NCBI RefSeq assembly: GCF_022919715.1
Contig: NZ_CP095042.1
Span: 1,612,001-1,676,000, forward strand
Direction: 5' to 3'
DNA length: 64,000 bases
DNA from: Agromyces sp. H17E-10
GTDB taxonomy: Bacteria > Actinomycetota > Actinomycetes > Actinomycetales > Microbacteriaceae
Shown: positions 40,595 to 49,730 of the stretch, in pieces
Layout: every line of letters starts with the position of its first letter
Numbering within the stretch: position 1 is the stretch's first letter
The notes under the pieces: model-generated
The model's input: only the letters and a program-made list of their open reading frames with translations
Databases searched by the model: none
What the model was told of the DNA's origin: nothing
Program-made: the position numbers and the translations under genes

Positions 40595-43345
40595 TCAGCC
40601 GCAGGTCACCGTCGCGTCGGCCCAGTCCGCGCGGTCCCACCACTCGGCCTGACCGGCCGGCGAGCCGGCGGCGTTCGGGTCGACCACGAGCTCGAGCCGC
40701 TGGACGCCCGCGACGTCGACGGCCACCTCGGCTGCGAGGCCCTTCGTCATCGCGGCGCTGTCGTAGCGCACCTCTCCGTCGGCCACGACGCGGAAGATGA
40801 CGTTCGGCGACGCCCCCGCCTTGTTCATGATGTCGTCGATGCCGACGACCGCCTCGAACGCGGAGCACCGCCCGCCGAGGTTGAACCCGATCGTCGTGGG
40901 CGAGTTCACGCCGAGCCCCTTGGCGTACTCGACGCCCGCGAGCCGGATGGGCCTGCCGTCGCCGTACGCCGCCTCGCCGATCTCGGTGTCGCGCTCGATC
41001 GGACCGTAGGCCGCGTTGAGCGACACGGTCGCGAACGGGAGGTCGGACACGAAGTGCTCTCCCGCCGTCGGCGGGTCGGGAAGGTCGGGCACCGTCGCAT
41101 CCCAGGCCTCCACCGCGAGGCCGGCGAGCTCGACGACATCACCGGCGGGCTCGGTTGCGAAGCCGGACGTATCGGTCGAGGCGGTGAACTCGGCGCCGAC
41201 GGCGTACCAGTCGATCGACGCGGGAGCCTTGCCCGTGTCGAACGCCGTCTGGATGCTCGCGAAGAAGCGCTCCCAACGGTCCTTGTAGTAGGTGCCGACG
41301 AGGCCCTGCCACTCCCGGTTCGCGTAGTCGTTGAGCCCCGCGTTCACGGCGTTGCGGTCGCCCCACGTCGTGACGATCGACCGCGCGTCGAACTCGAGGC
41401 GGTCGGCCTCGGCCGGGTCGGCCGCCGCGGCGCGGGCGTCGGCGATCCAGCGGCCGAACAGCGTCTGCGGCTGCGTCGCGACGAGGTCGTCGAGCAGGTC
41501 GATGTTTCCGAGCCACTCCTCGCTGAGCTGAGTGAACGCCGCACGGTCGCGCATGCCGTACGCCTGCTGCAGTTGCGGCAGCAGCACGCGTGACGTGTTC
41601 GAGGTCACCTGGCGCGCGACGTCCATGAGGTCGTAGCGGTAGCTCGCGTTCTCGCCCGCGGCGGGCGCGGCGGCCAGGAGGTGGTCGAGGGCCTCCGCGA
41701 ACCGGTCGGGGTCGTACGAGAAGCTGCCCGGCGACCAGGTGGCGGCGCGGCTCGCCGAGAGCGAGGGGCGGGCGCCGTAGAGGCCGTCGTGGGCCTCGCT
41801 GTAGCTGTCGTTGGTCGGCAGCGTGTACGCGGTCCCGGCGAGGGCCCGCCAGGCGGCCTTCAGCTCGGGGTCGTCGACGCCGTAGCGGCGCTCGGTCCAG
41901 TCGTCGAACCAGGCGTCGATGTCGACGGGGCCGTCGCGCCATGCGAGTCCGGCGAAGAAGTCGAGCGCGGCGGGGTTGTTGAGGCCGCCCTCGGGCATCG
42001 CGGCGATGCCGTCGACGGCGCTGCCGTCGGCGCCCAGCCAGTCGTAGTAGCGCTCGTTCCACGTCGTGAGCTCGGCGCCCATGGTCGTGTGGCCGCCGAA
42101 GTTCCAGATGGTGCCGAAAGCGTACGGTATGCCGCTCCACTGCGCCTCGAGCCCGCCGCGGCCGTCGTAGCGATCGGAGAGGCCGTCGACGATGAAGGTC
42201 GTCTCGGGGTTCGCGGCGGCGGCGACGTCGGCCGGCGGGTTGTTCTGCCAGCCGAGCAGCACCCAGGTCGCGCCGGGGTGCGCGTCCTGCAGCGCAGTCT
42301 CGATCGCGCGGGTGGCGGCGGGTACGTCGACCGACCCGCGCCGACCGCCCTCGTGCAGCACGTCCATCTTGTACGCGCCCGAGGCGCCGAGTCGCTGCTC
42401 GGAGGCTTCGTAGAACGCATCGGCCACCTCGGGGAACACGACCGAGTTCGGGTCGAGCCAGCCGGGTCGCTGGAATCCGACCCAGCCGCCCTGCGGCTCG
42501 ACCCGCGCATCGGCGTTGCGCTCGGCGAAGTCGGTGGGCACCGTGCCGAAGTAGCCGGGCAGCACGGGCGTCATGTCGAGCTCGCGCAGTCGGTCGGCGA
42601 TCTTGCGGCCGAGCTCGGTGCGCTCCTGGAGGAGCGCGTCGCTCGTACCCGCGGGGTAACCCGACATGTTCTGCAGGAGCCACCACGGCTGATGGCCGGG
42701 CAGCGGGATCCATGCCCGCGCCTCCTCGGCCGAGTACCCGAACTGCTGCAGCACCTCGGCGTACACCGCCTCGGAACCGACCGGCATGAAGACCTCGTTG
42801 AAGCCGAGCGCCGCGAGTTCGTCGATCTCGCGCTCCCACTCCTCCCACGTGCGGTAGGCACCCGTGTAGCCGTCTTCGGTGTCGTTGCCGTAGTAGCGGT
42901 GGGACACGTTCGACGTCGCGGTGATCGGCTCGGTCGGCAGGGGCAGTGCGGCTCCGGGGTCGACGTTGCGCACGTTCCACGAGATCGACTGCCCAATCGT
43001 GCCGAGGTACGCGTTCACCCCCGCGAGCGCGGTCGCCGAGTCGGTCGCGGCGATGCGCACGTGGTTGCGCTTCGACGTGACCTCGTAGGCGTCGACGCCG
43101 TCGGCCGACTCGAGCTTCGCGAGATCGAAGCCGCCGGATGCCTCGCCGAGGAGTCGTTCGAGCGCGTCTCGCGCGGGCTCCAGCCCTCGCGCGGTCTTCG
43201 CGGGGACGTTGAGCTTCGCGTCACGGGCCGATGGCTCGGCGTTCGCGGCGACGGCGGTGCCCGTCGCGAGCAGCACGGTGGTCGCGATCGTTGCGAGCGG
43301 GATGAGGGACGCTCGTCGGCGTCGTCTGGGCGTTGGGTGCATCAT
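40595..43345 (-). CDS. Secreted GH89 alpha-N-acetylglucosaminidase with NPCBM domain
   Basis: Large secreted glycosidase, 916 aa. Signal peptide: basic PRRRRRASL, hydrophobic core, cleavage near AVAANA. A NAGLU N-terminal domain (residues about 40-130) leads into the GH89 catalytic domain (HRYYGNDTEDGYTGAYRTWE, EIDELAALGFNEVFMPVGSE, AWIPLPGHQPWWLLQNMSGY), then a C-terminal helical domain, and a final NPCBM carbohydrate-binding module (YAKGLGVNSPTTIGFNLGG, VVGIDD). It removes terminal alpha-GlcNAc from glycans. ATG start at 43345 with GAAAGG upstream. Divergent from a ROK regulator with a shared palindromic operator. Confidence 0.92.
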   Translation of the reverse strand: MMHPTPRRRRRASLIPLATIATTVLLATGTAVAANAEPSARDAKLNVPAKTARGLEPARDALERLLGEASGGFDLAKLESADGVDAYEVTSKRNHVRIAATDSATALAGVNAYLGTIGQSISWNVRNVDPGAALPLPTEPITATSNVSHRYYGNDTEDGYTGAYRTWEEWEREIDELAALGFNEVFMPVGSEAVYAEVLQQFGYSAEEARAWIPLPGHQPWWLLQNMSGYPAGTSDALLQERTELGRKIADRLRELDMTPVLPGYFGTVPTDFAERNADARVEPQGGWVGFQRPGWLDPNSVVFPEVADAFYEASEQRLGASGAYKMDVLHEGGRRGSVDVPAATRAIETALQDAHPGATWVLLGWQNNPPADVAAAANPETTFIVDGLSDRYDGRGGLEAQWSGIPYAFGTIWNFGGHTTMGAELTTWNERYYDWLGADGSAVDGIAAMPEGGLNNPAALDFFAGLAWRDGPVDIDAWFDDWTERRYGVDDPELKAAWRALAGTAYTLPTNDSYSEAHDGLYGARPSLSASRAATWSPGSFSYDPDRFAEALDHLLAAAPAAGENASYRYDLMDVARQVTSNTSRVLLPQLQQAYGMRDRAAFTQLSEEWLGNIDLLDDLVATQPQTLFGRWIADARAAAADPAEADRLEFDARSIVTTWGDRNAVNAGLNDYANREWQGLVGTYYKDRWERFFASIQTAFDTGKAPASIDWYAVGAEFTASTDTSGFATEPAGDVVELAGLAVEAWDATVPDLPDPPTAGEHFVSDLPFATVSLNAAYGPIERDTEIGEAAYGDGRPIRLAGVEYAKGLGVNSPTTIGFNLGGRCSAFEAVVGIDDIMNKAGASPNVIFRVVADGEVRYDSAAMTKGLAAEVAVDVAGVQRLELVVDPNAAGSPAGQAEWWDRADWADATVTCG

Positions 43346-43416
43346 CGGGCCTTTCGCCGGTGGTTCGGATGGCGGCGCGGAACGCGCCGCCATCCCGACC
43401 CAACCAGAGCCCCGAT

Positions 43417-43441
43417 CTTTACGCAAGGTCTTAACGTAAAG
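43417..43441. promoter_or_regulatory. ROK operator palindrome between GH89 and ROK genes
   Basis: Perfect 7-bp arms CTTTACG (43417-43423) and CGTAAAG (43435-43441) with an 11-nt spacer, in a locally AT-rich stretch. TAAACT (43449-43454) is a possible -10 for the ROK gene. The palindrome is placed to control both divergent genes. Confidence 0.6.
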
Positions 43442-43474
43442 TCTCGGCTAAACTGCTCGCGGAACGGAGCCCAC

Positions 43475-44698
43475 ATGAACGACCCGATCGTCGGCACCGC
43501 ACGGCTGAAGCGCTACAACACCGGCCGGGTGCTCGATGAGCTGCGCGCCGGCGACGAGCCGGTGCGCATCGTCGAGATCGCGGAGCGCACCGGGCTCACC
43601 CGATCGACCGTCGCCACGATCATCGACGAGCTCGACGCAGACGGCTGGTTGCGTCGGCACGACCCGGTCGGTTCGCTCGGCCGCCCGGCGGCCAGGTTCA
43701 CAGTCGCGTCGGAGCGCTTCCACGTGCTCGGCGTCGACATCGGCCTCCACCGCGTGGTCGCCGAGGTCGCCGACGCGGCGGGCACGGTGATCGCCGAGGC
43801 GAACGCCTCGCACGAGATGCGCGACGGGCGCGAACTGCTGCGCCTCGTGAACGTCACCGTCGATCGGGCGCTCGCGGACGCCGGGCTCGACCGCGCCGCC
43901 ATCGCGGCCGTCGCGGTCGCGAGCGTCGGCATGATCGACCGCGCCGAGGGCCGCGTGCGCGTCATCCGCGGTATCGACGCCTGGACCGACCTCGACCTCA
44001 CGCGAGAGCTCGGCCGGGGCTTCGACGTGGCCGTCGACCTCGACAACGACGCGAACCTCGCCGCGCTCGCCATGTCCGAGCTCGACGACTGCCCGCCCTC
44101 GTTCCTGACCGTGCAATGGGGCGAGCGCCTCGGCGCCGGCCTCGTGCTCGACGGACGGCTCTACCGCGGCACGCTCGGCGCAGCGGGCGAGATCGGCGCA
44201 CTCATGGTCACCGACCCGTGGAGCGGCGACCGGGCCCCGCTCGAGGCCGTCGTCGGCGCCGAGCGCATCGACGAGGTCGCCCGGCTCGTTGCGGCGCGCG
44301 ACCCCTTCACCCGGCTCGCGTCGGAACTCGGCCCCGAGGCCGCTGCCGCCCACGTGTTCGAGCGGGCGAACGACGGCGAGCGCGCGGCCACCGAGATCGT
44401 CGACCTGCTCGCCGACGTCGCCGCGCGGGCGCTCACGCCCATCCTGCTCGCACTCGACCTGCATCGCGTCTACGTCACGGGCGGCATCGCCCGTGGCGGC
44501 GACGTGCTGACGGCGGCGCTCGAACGGCGGCTGACTGCGCGCGGCGCCGAGCCGATCGACGTGCGGCTCTCGCCGTTCGCCGAGAACACGGTCGTGCGCG
44601 GCGCGGTCACGGCGGCGGTGCGGTCGGCGTGGGGTTCAGCGATCGACGGCGGCCTCATGCCGTCGGCGCGCCCGACGGGGCGGAGCTCGGTGCGCTGA
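43475..44698 (+). CDS. ROK-family transcriptional regulator (NagC/XylR type)
   Basis: A 407-aa ROK repressor. N-terminal winged helix-turn-helix (IVEIAERTGLTRSTVATIID) and wing DPVGSLGRPAA precede the ROK sugar-kinase-like domain with GVDIGLHRVVAEVAD (the kinase ATP motif is degenerate), ELGRGFDVAVDLDNDANLAA and RGTLGAAGEIGALMV. The kinase-specific zinc Cys cluster is absent, fitting a regulator. Start ATG at 43475 with CGGAG upstream. It probably represses the divergent GH89 gene, with GlcNAc or a derivative as effector. Confidence 0.9.
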   Translation: MNDPIVGTARLKRYNTGRVLDELRAGDEPVRIVEIAERTGLTRSTVATIIDELDADGWLRRHDPVGSLGRPAARFTVASERFHVLGVDIGLHRVVAEVADAAGTVIAEANASHEMRDGRELLRLVNVTVDRALADAGLDRAAIAAVAVASVGMIDRAEGRVRVIRGIDAWTDLDLTRELGRGFDVAVDLDNDANLAALAMSELDDCPPSFLTVQWGERLGAGLVLDGRLYRGTLGAAGEIGALMVTDPWSGDRAPLEAVVGAERIDEVARLVAARDPFTRLASELGPEAAAAHVFERANDGERAATEIVDLLADVAARALTPILLALDLHRVYVTGGIARGGDVLTAALERRLTARGAEPIDVRLSPFAENTVVRGAVTAAVRSAWGSAIDGGLMPSARPTGRSSVR

Positions 44699-44719
44699 CT
44701 CGCCGAGAGGCCGATACGG

Positions 44720-45682
44720 TCAATCGGCGGATGCCGCGCCCGATGCCGACCGCCGAAGCGAGCGCCGCGCCTCGAGCGACGCGATCGACACGATCGCCGC
44801 CGTGACCGTGAGGGCGAGCGCTCCGATGGTCGATTGGGCGATCTGGCCCCGGGCCATGGCGTCCATCCTGGACATCTCCTCGGGGGTGGACCCGGGGCCG
44901 CTGCTCCCCATGTAATCCATCCCGGCCGTCATCCCATCGGAGATCATCGAGACGGCGGCCGGCACCGCGAGGAGGCCGACACCGGCGAGCAGCAGGAGTC
45001 CCCACCATGCAGCGGGTCGCGCGAACGTGCGCCCGCGCGGGGCGGGGAGATCGGTCAGGGACGCGGCGACCGCGGTCACGAGGACGATGCCGACGCCGCC
45101 CGCCATGAGGAGCGAGGGTGCGAGCGTCCAGCTGAGCGTCTGGATCATCTGGACGACCGCCGGATCCTCGGTCGGTACTGCGTAGCTCTGGGTGAACGAG
45201 GCGGCGGCCGTCCATGCGATCCACAGGCCGCTCACGGCGACCACGGCGCCGAACGCCCACCCCGCGCCGAGCCAGGCCCAGGTTCGAGCCGTGGCGCCCT
45301 GCGGCGGCGCGGCACCCGGCACGGGAACCGCGTCGACCGTGCCGTCGTCGTCGCCGTCGCCGTCGCCGTCATCGTCACCGCCGGACCCGTCGGCCCGATC
45401 GCCGTCGAGCACAGCCTCTGGCTCGGCGTCGAGCTCGAGCCCGGCGAACAGGTCGAGGTCATCCTCGCGAGCCGAATCGGGCGGAAGCTCGGCCGGTACA
45501 TGCACGAGGGGAAGCTCGCGCGCGGCAGCGGGCCGGCGCTGCCCCGCGAGCGGCGGGTCGCTCGGTCCGGGTTCGTCGCCGGTCGAGCGAGTCGGCGCCG
45601 CGGCATCCGCCCCAGGCCCGTCGTACCCCCGCTGGAACCTCGCGTCGTAGCGCGGATCGATGCCCTCACGTGCCTCGGTCAT
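44720..45682 (-). CDS. Hypothetical membrane protein with acidic N-terminus (320 aa)
   Basis: The N-terminal 140 residues are disordered, Pro/Asp/Gly-rich with a run of alternating Asp and Gly (GGDDDGDGDGDDDG). Four membrane helices follow (for example WLGAGWAFGAVVAVSGLWI), with a short Gly/Met/Ser-rich loop before the last helix. No family is recognised. It is 32 bp downstream of pheA on the same strand and could be cotranscribed. Confidence 0.7.
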   Translation of the reverse strand: MTEAREGIDPRYDARFQRGYDGPGADAAAPTRSTGDEPGPSDPPLAGQRRPAAARELPLVHVPAELPPDSAREDDLDLFAGLELDAEPEAVLDGDRADGSGGDDDGDGDGDDDGTVDAVPVPGAAPPQGATARTWAWLGAGWAFGAVVAVSGLWIAWTAAASFTQSYAVPTEDPAVVQMIQTLSWTLAPSLLMAGGVGIVLVTAVAASLTDLPAPRGRTFARPAAWWGLLLLAGVGLLAVPAAVSMISDGMTAGMDYMGSSGPGSTPEEMSRMDAMARGQIAQSTIGALALTVTAAIVSIASLEARRSLRRSASGAASAD

Positions 45683-45714
45683 CGTCGACCCCCTCCCGTG
45701 CGCGTGCGACGCCG

Positions 45715-46677
45715 TCAGGCGTCGTCGGGCTCGCCGCTCAAGAGCCCGCGCAGCCAGTCGCGGGCCTCGATGAAGATGCCGTCATCGTACTTCGAGTGGT
45801 ACTCGATCTCACGCCGGTCGGCGCGGGGGTACGAGCCGAGGAAGATGACCTTCGGCGAGTAGCGGCGCAGGCCCAGGAGAGCGTCGGCGACGCGCTCGTC
45901 CTCGGCATGCCCCTCGAGGTCGATCACGAACCGGTAGCGGCCGAGCGCGTCGCCGATCGGGCGCGACTGGATGAGCGAGAGGTTGACCCCCCGCGTCGAG
46001 AACTGCTCGAGCATGTCGAGCAGCGCGCCGGGCTCGTCGTCGGGCAGCTCGACGATGAGGCTCGTCTTGTCGGCACCGGTCTTGGCCGGCAGCGTGCGCG
46101 ACCGGCTGACCAGCACGAACCGGGTCACCGCGTTCGGGTTGTCGCCGATGTCGCGCGCCAGCACGTCGACGTCGAGGTGCTCGGTGATGCCGGGCGGCGC
46201 CACCGCCGCATCCGCCTGCGCCGAATCGAACAGGGATGCCGCGGCCTGCACGTTGCTCGTCGCCGGGATGTGACCGTGGTCGGGCAGCTCGCGCTCGAGC
46301 CAGCCGCGCGACTGCGCATAGGCGACCGGGTGCGCGTTGACGACGCGCACGTCGGCGAGCGCGGTGCCCGGGCGGGCGACGAGCACGAAGTTCACGGGCA
46401 CGAGGTACTCGCCGACGATGCGGAGGCCGGGGACGGTCGCCAGGGCGTCCTGCGTGGCGCTCACGCCGCCGTCGATGGAGTTCTCGATCGCGATCATGGC
46501 GGCCACCGAGCGCCCCTCGACGACATCGGCGAGCGCCTCGCCGACGTTGTTCACCGGGCGCCAGTGCTTGCCCGCAGCCTCGGGCACCTGCTTCAACGCC
46601 GCCTCGGTGAACGTGCCGGCCGGCCCGAGGTACGAGTAGGTCTCGTCGGGGGGTGTCGCCGCGGCATCCGTCGTCAT
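45715..46677 (-). CDS. pheA: Prephenate dehydratase
   Basis: Monofunctional prephenate dehydratase (320 aa) of the phenylalanine pathway, with catalytic and ACT regulatory domains. Catalytic part: YSYLGPAGTFTEAAL, IAIENSIDGGVSAT, and the T-R-F motif in NAVTRFVLV. ACT domain from about residue 205: DEPGALLDMLEQFSTRGVNL, then SLIQSRPIG, where the usual ESRP effector motif is QSRP. A C-terminal extension of about 30 residues follows. The ATG at 46677 has TAGGCT 6 nt upstream: probably leaderless, divergent from the DUF445 gene. Confidence 0.94.
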   Translation of the reverse strand: MTTDAAATPPDETYSYLGPAGTFTEAALKQVPEAAGKHWRPVNNVGEALADVVEGRSVAAMIAIENSIDGGVSATQDALATVPGLRIVGEYLVPVNFVLVARPGTALADVRVVNAHPVAYAQSRGWLERELPDHGHIPATSNVQAAASLFDSAQADAAVAPPGITEHLDVDVLARDIGDNPNAVTRFVLVSRSRTLPAKTGADKTSLIVELPDDEPGALLDMLEQFSTRGVNLSLIQSRPIGDALGRYRFVIDLEGHAEDERVADALLGLRRYSPKVIFLGSYPRADRREIEYHSKYDDGIFIEARDWLRGLLSGEPDDA

Positions 46678-46683
46678 GCGCCA

Positions 46684-46689
46684 AGCCTA
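46684..46689 (-). promoter_or_regulatory. -10 box for leaderless pheA
   Basis: TAGGCT on the minus strand, 6 nt before the ATG. Confidence 0.55.
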
Positions 46690-46713
46690 ACGAGCGGTCC
46701 GCGACCCGACTGC

Positions 46714-46719
46714 GATACT
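46714..46719 (+). promoter_or_regulatory. -10 box for leaderless DUF445 gene
   Basis: GATACT, 6 nt before the GTG at 46726. Confidence 0.45.
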
Positions 46720-46725
46720 GCGGAC

Positions 46726-47994
46726 GTGGACACCAGGGCCCTGCCGACGGATGCGGAACGGCTGGTCGCGCTGCGCCGCATGAAGCGCGTGGCGACGAGC
46801 CTGCTCGTCGTGGCGGCCGTCGTGTTCGCGGTGTCGTTCGGGCTGCAGGACTCGATCGCCTGGATGGGCTTCGTGCGTGCCGCGGCCGAGGGCGCGATGG
46901 TCGGCGCGATCGCCGACTGGTTCGCGGTGACGGCGCTGTTCCGGCACCCCTTGGGCATCCCGATCCCCCACACGGCGATCATCCCGCGCCGCAAGGACGA
47001 GATCGGCGCGAGTCTCGGGGCCTTCGTCGAGCACGAGTTCCTCTCCGACGAGGTCGTGCTCGGCAAGCTGCGCTCGATCGGCGTCTCGCGGCGGCTCGGC
47101 GGCTGGCTCGCGGAGCCGGGCAACGCCGAGCGGGTCACGGCCGAGATCGCCGTCGCCGCGCGCGGCGTGCTCACGATGCTCGGTGACGACGACGTCGAGG
47201 ACGTCATCGAGCGACTCGCCCGCCGGCACCTCTTCGAACCCGAGTGGGGTCCGGCGATCGGCCGGATCGGCGCGCAGCTCGTCGCCGCCGACCAGCAGCG
47301 CGCCGCCGTCGACGCGGTGCTCGAGCAGGCGTCATCCTGGCTGGAGGCGCACCCCGAGGCGTTCGGTCGCATGGTCTCCGACCGGCTGCCGCGCTGGATG
47401 CCGGGCTTCGTCGACCGCCTCGTCGACGACCGCGCGCACCGCGAGGTGCTCACGTTCGTGCAAGCGGTACGGGACGACGACGAGCACCCGCTGCGGCTCG
47501 CGATCGACCGCTACCTCGGCGAGCTCGCCGACGACCTGCAGCACGACCCGGCGATGATCGCCCGGGTCGAGCGGCTCAAGGCCGACCTGCTCGCGAGCCC
47601 GCGGGTGCGCGAGTTCGCCGGCGAGGCGTGGGGCGCGGTCAAGGCGACCCTGTTCGACGGACTCGCCGACCCCGCGAGCGAACTGCGCACCGGGCTGCGC
47701 ACCGCGATCGTCGAGGTCGGCACCCGCCTCGCGACCGACGAGGCGCTCGCGGCGAAGGTCGACGACTGGCTCACCGACGCCGCGGCCTACGTCGTGCGCA
47801 ACTACCGCCACGAGATCGCCGGCGTCATCACCGAGACGGTCGAGCGCTGGGACCCCCGCGAGACGACCGAGAAGCTCGAGCTGCAGGTCGGGCGCGACCT
47901 GCAGTTCATCCGCATCAACGGCACCGTCGTGGGTGCGCTCGCGGGGCTCGCGATCTATTCGGTCGCGACGGCCGTGCACGCGCTGGTGGGTTGA
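46726..47994 (+). CDS. DUF445 family membrane protein
   Basis: A 422-aa protein with an N-terminal membrane helix, the conserved [20 protein letters not shown] and [20 protein letters not shown] segment of DUF445, a long helical soluble part, and a C-terminal membrane helix ([20 protein letters not shown]). Function is unknown; the topology suggests a membrane-bound helical hairpin. GTG start supported by a -10 box 6 nt upstream. Its stop codon TGA lies inside the GGTTGAGG edge of a dispersed palindromic repeat. Confidence 0.88.
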   Translation: MDTRALPTDAERLVALRRMKRVATSLLVVAAVVFAVSFGLQDSIAWMGFVRAAAEGAMVGAIADWFAVTALFRHPLGIPIPHTAIIPRRKDEIGASLGAFVEHEFLSDEVVLGKLRSIGVSRRLGGWLAEPGNAERVTAEIAVAARGVLTMLGDDDVEDVIERLARRHLFEPEWGPAIGRIGAQLVAADQQRAAVDAVLEQASSWLEAHPEAFGRMVSDRLPRWMPGFVDRLVDDRAHREVLTFVQAVRDDDEHPLRLAIDRYLGELADDLQHDPAMIARVERLKADLLASPRVREFAGEAWGAVKATLFDGLADPASELRTGLRTAIVEVGTRLATDEALAAKVDDWLTDAAAYVVRNYRHEIAGVITETVERWDPRETTEKLELQVGRDLQFIRINGTVVGALAGLAIYSVATAVHALVG

Positions 47995-48074
47995 GGAGCG
48001 AGCGCAACGAGCGTCTCGAAACCCCCTCGAGGCATCCGGTTTCGAGACGGCGCTGGCGCGCCTCCTCAACCCAC
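47986..48074. repeat. Dispersed palindromic repeat, copy R6
   Basis: Arms GTGGGTTGAGGAG (47986-47998) and CTCCTCAACCCAC (48062-48074) enclose an inner CGTCTCGAAACC / GGTTTCGAGACG pair. The left edge supplies the DUF445 stop codon and the unit fills the gap to pgm. Confidence 0.88.
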
Positions 48075-48088
48075 GGAAGACTGTTCGC

Positions 48089-49717
48089 ATGCACGAGCGA
48101 GCGGGAACCCCGGCCATCGAGTCCGACCTCATCGACGTCGAAGCGCTCATCAGGGCGTACTACGAGCTGCAGCCCGACGCCTCGGTGCCCGAGCAGCGGG
48201 TCGTGTTCGGCACCTCGGGGCATCGCGGGTCGTCGCTCTCGACGAGCTTCAACGAGCACCACATCCTCGCGACGACCCAGGCCATCGTCGAGTACCGCGC
48301 CGCGCAGGGCATCACGGGGCCGCTCTTCATCGGCGCCGACACCCACGCGCTGAGCGCTCCCGCGCAGACGACCGCGCTCGACGTGCTCGTCGGCAACCAG
48401 GTGCGCGTGCTCGTCGACGAGTTCGACGACTACGTGCCGACGCCGGCGCTCTCGCACGCGATCCTCACCTGGAACAACGATCCCGCCAAGCGCGCCGAGG
48501 GCGAGGCCGACGGCATCGTCATCACGCCGTCGCACAACCCGCCGCAGGACGGCGGGTTCAAGTACAACCCGCCGCATGGCGGCCCGGCCGACAGCGACGC
48601 GACCGCGTGGATCGCGGCCCGCGCGAACGAGCTCATCGAGGGCGGCCTGCGCGGCGTGAACCAGGCCGAGCCGAGCGGCGTCGAGACGTACGACTTCCGC
48701 GGCGCGTACGTCGACGACCTCGCGAACGTCATCGACCTGGAGGCGATCAAGGGCAGCGGCATCCGCATCGGCGCCGACCCGCTCGGCGGGGCGTCGGTCA
48801 ACTACTGGGCGGCGATCCGCGACCGCTACGGGCTCGACCTCACGGTCGTGAACGAGCGCGTCGACCCGACCTGGTCGTTCATGACGCTCGACTGGGACGG
48901 GAAGATCCGCATGGACCCGTCGAGCCGCAATGCGATGGCCTCGGTCGTCGCGAGGGCGGGCGAGTACGATCTGCTCACCGGCAACGACGCCGACGCCGAC
49001 CGGCACGGCATCGTGACCCCCGACGGCGGGCTCATGAACCCGAACCACTACCTCGCGGTCGCGATCGAGTACCTGTTCGCGCACCGTCCGGGTTGGCGGT
49101 CGGATGCCGCGATCGGCAAGACGCTCGTCTCGAGCTCGATGATCGACCGCGTCGCCGCGTCGCTCGGCCGCCGGCTGTGGGAGGTGCCGGTCGGCTTCAA
49201 GTGGTTCGTGCCGGGCCTCGTCGACGGCTCGGTCGGCTTCGGCGGAGAAGAGAGCGCGGGGGCGTCGTTCCTGCGCTTCGACGGCACCGTGTGGACGACC
49301 GACAAGGACGGCATCCTGCTCTGCCTGCTGGCCGCCGAGATCCGCGCCGTGACCGGCAAGTCGCCGTCGGAGCTGTACGCCGACCTGGTGTCGCGCTTCG
49401 GCGACCCGGCATACGAGCGGGTGGATGCCGCGGCGAACGCCGCGCAGAAGGCCGCGCTCGGCCGCCTCGACGGTGACGCGATCACCGCGACCGAGCTCGC
49501 CGGCGAGCCGATCACCGCGAAGCTGTCGAAGGCGCCCGGCAACGACGCCTCGATCGGCGGGGTCAAGGTCGAGACGGCCGACGCGTGGTTCGCCGCCCGG
49601 CCGAGCGGAACCGAGGACGTCTACAAGATCTACGCCGAGTCGTTCAAGGGCCCCGAGCACCTGAAGCTCGTGCAGGCGGAGGCGAAGCGCATCGTCGACG
49701 GCGCGCTCGGCGGCTGA
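48089..49717 (+). CDS. pgm: Phosphoglucomutase (alpha-D-glucose-phosphate specific)
   Basis: Interconverts glucose 1- and 6-phosphate; 542 aa, normal for the Pgm family. Active-site phosphoserine loop: [20 protein letters not shown]; metal loop [20 protein letters not shown]; sugar-binding [18 protein letters not shown]; phosphate-binding loop [18 protein letters not shown]. Opening SGHRGSS segment is intact. ATG at 48089 immediately follows the dispersed repeat; no clear ribosome-binding site is seen. Confidence 0.96.
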   Translation: MHERAGTPAIESDLIDVEALIRAYYELQPDASVPEQRVVFGTSGHRGSSLSTSFNEHHILATTQAIVEYRAAQGITGPLFIGADTHALSAPAQTTALDVLVGNQVRVLVDEFDDYVPTPALSHAILTWNNDPAKRAEGEADGIVITPSHNPPQDGGFKYNPPHGGPADSDATAWIAARANELIEGGLRGVNQAEPSGVETYDFRGAYVDDLANVIDLEAIKGSGIRIGADPLGGASVNYWAAIRDRYGLDLTVVNERVDPTWSFMTLDWDGKIRMDPSSRNAMASVVARAGEYDLLTGNDADADRHGIVTPDGGLMNPNHYLAVAIEYLFAHRPGWRSDAAIGKTLVSSSMIDRVAASLGRRLWEVPVGFKWFVPGLVDGSVGFGGEESAGASFLRFDGTVWTTDKDGILLCLLAAEIRAVTGKSPSELYADLVSRFGDPAYERVDAAANAAQKAALGRLDGDAITATELAGEPITAKLSKAPGNDASIGGVKVETADAWFAARPSGTEDVYKIYAESFKGPEHLKLVQAEAKRIVDGALGG

Positions 49718-49730
49718 TCCGCGGGAGCGG

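Noticed and set aside
45214..46725. A long plus-strand extension of the DUF445 frame
   Set aside because: It is the antisense of pheA and the membrane gene; family similarity and a -10 box place the start at 46726.
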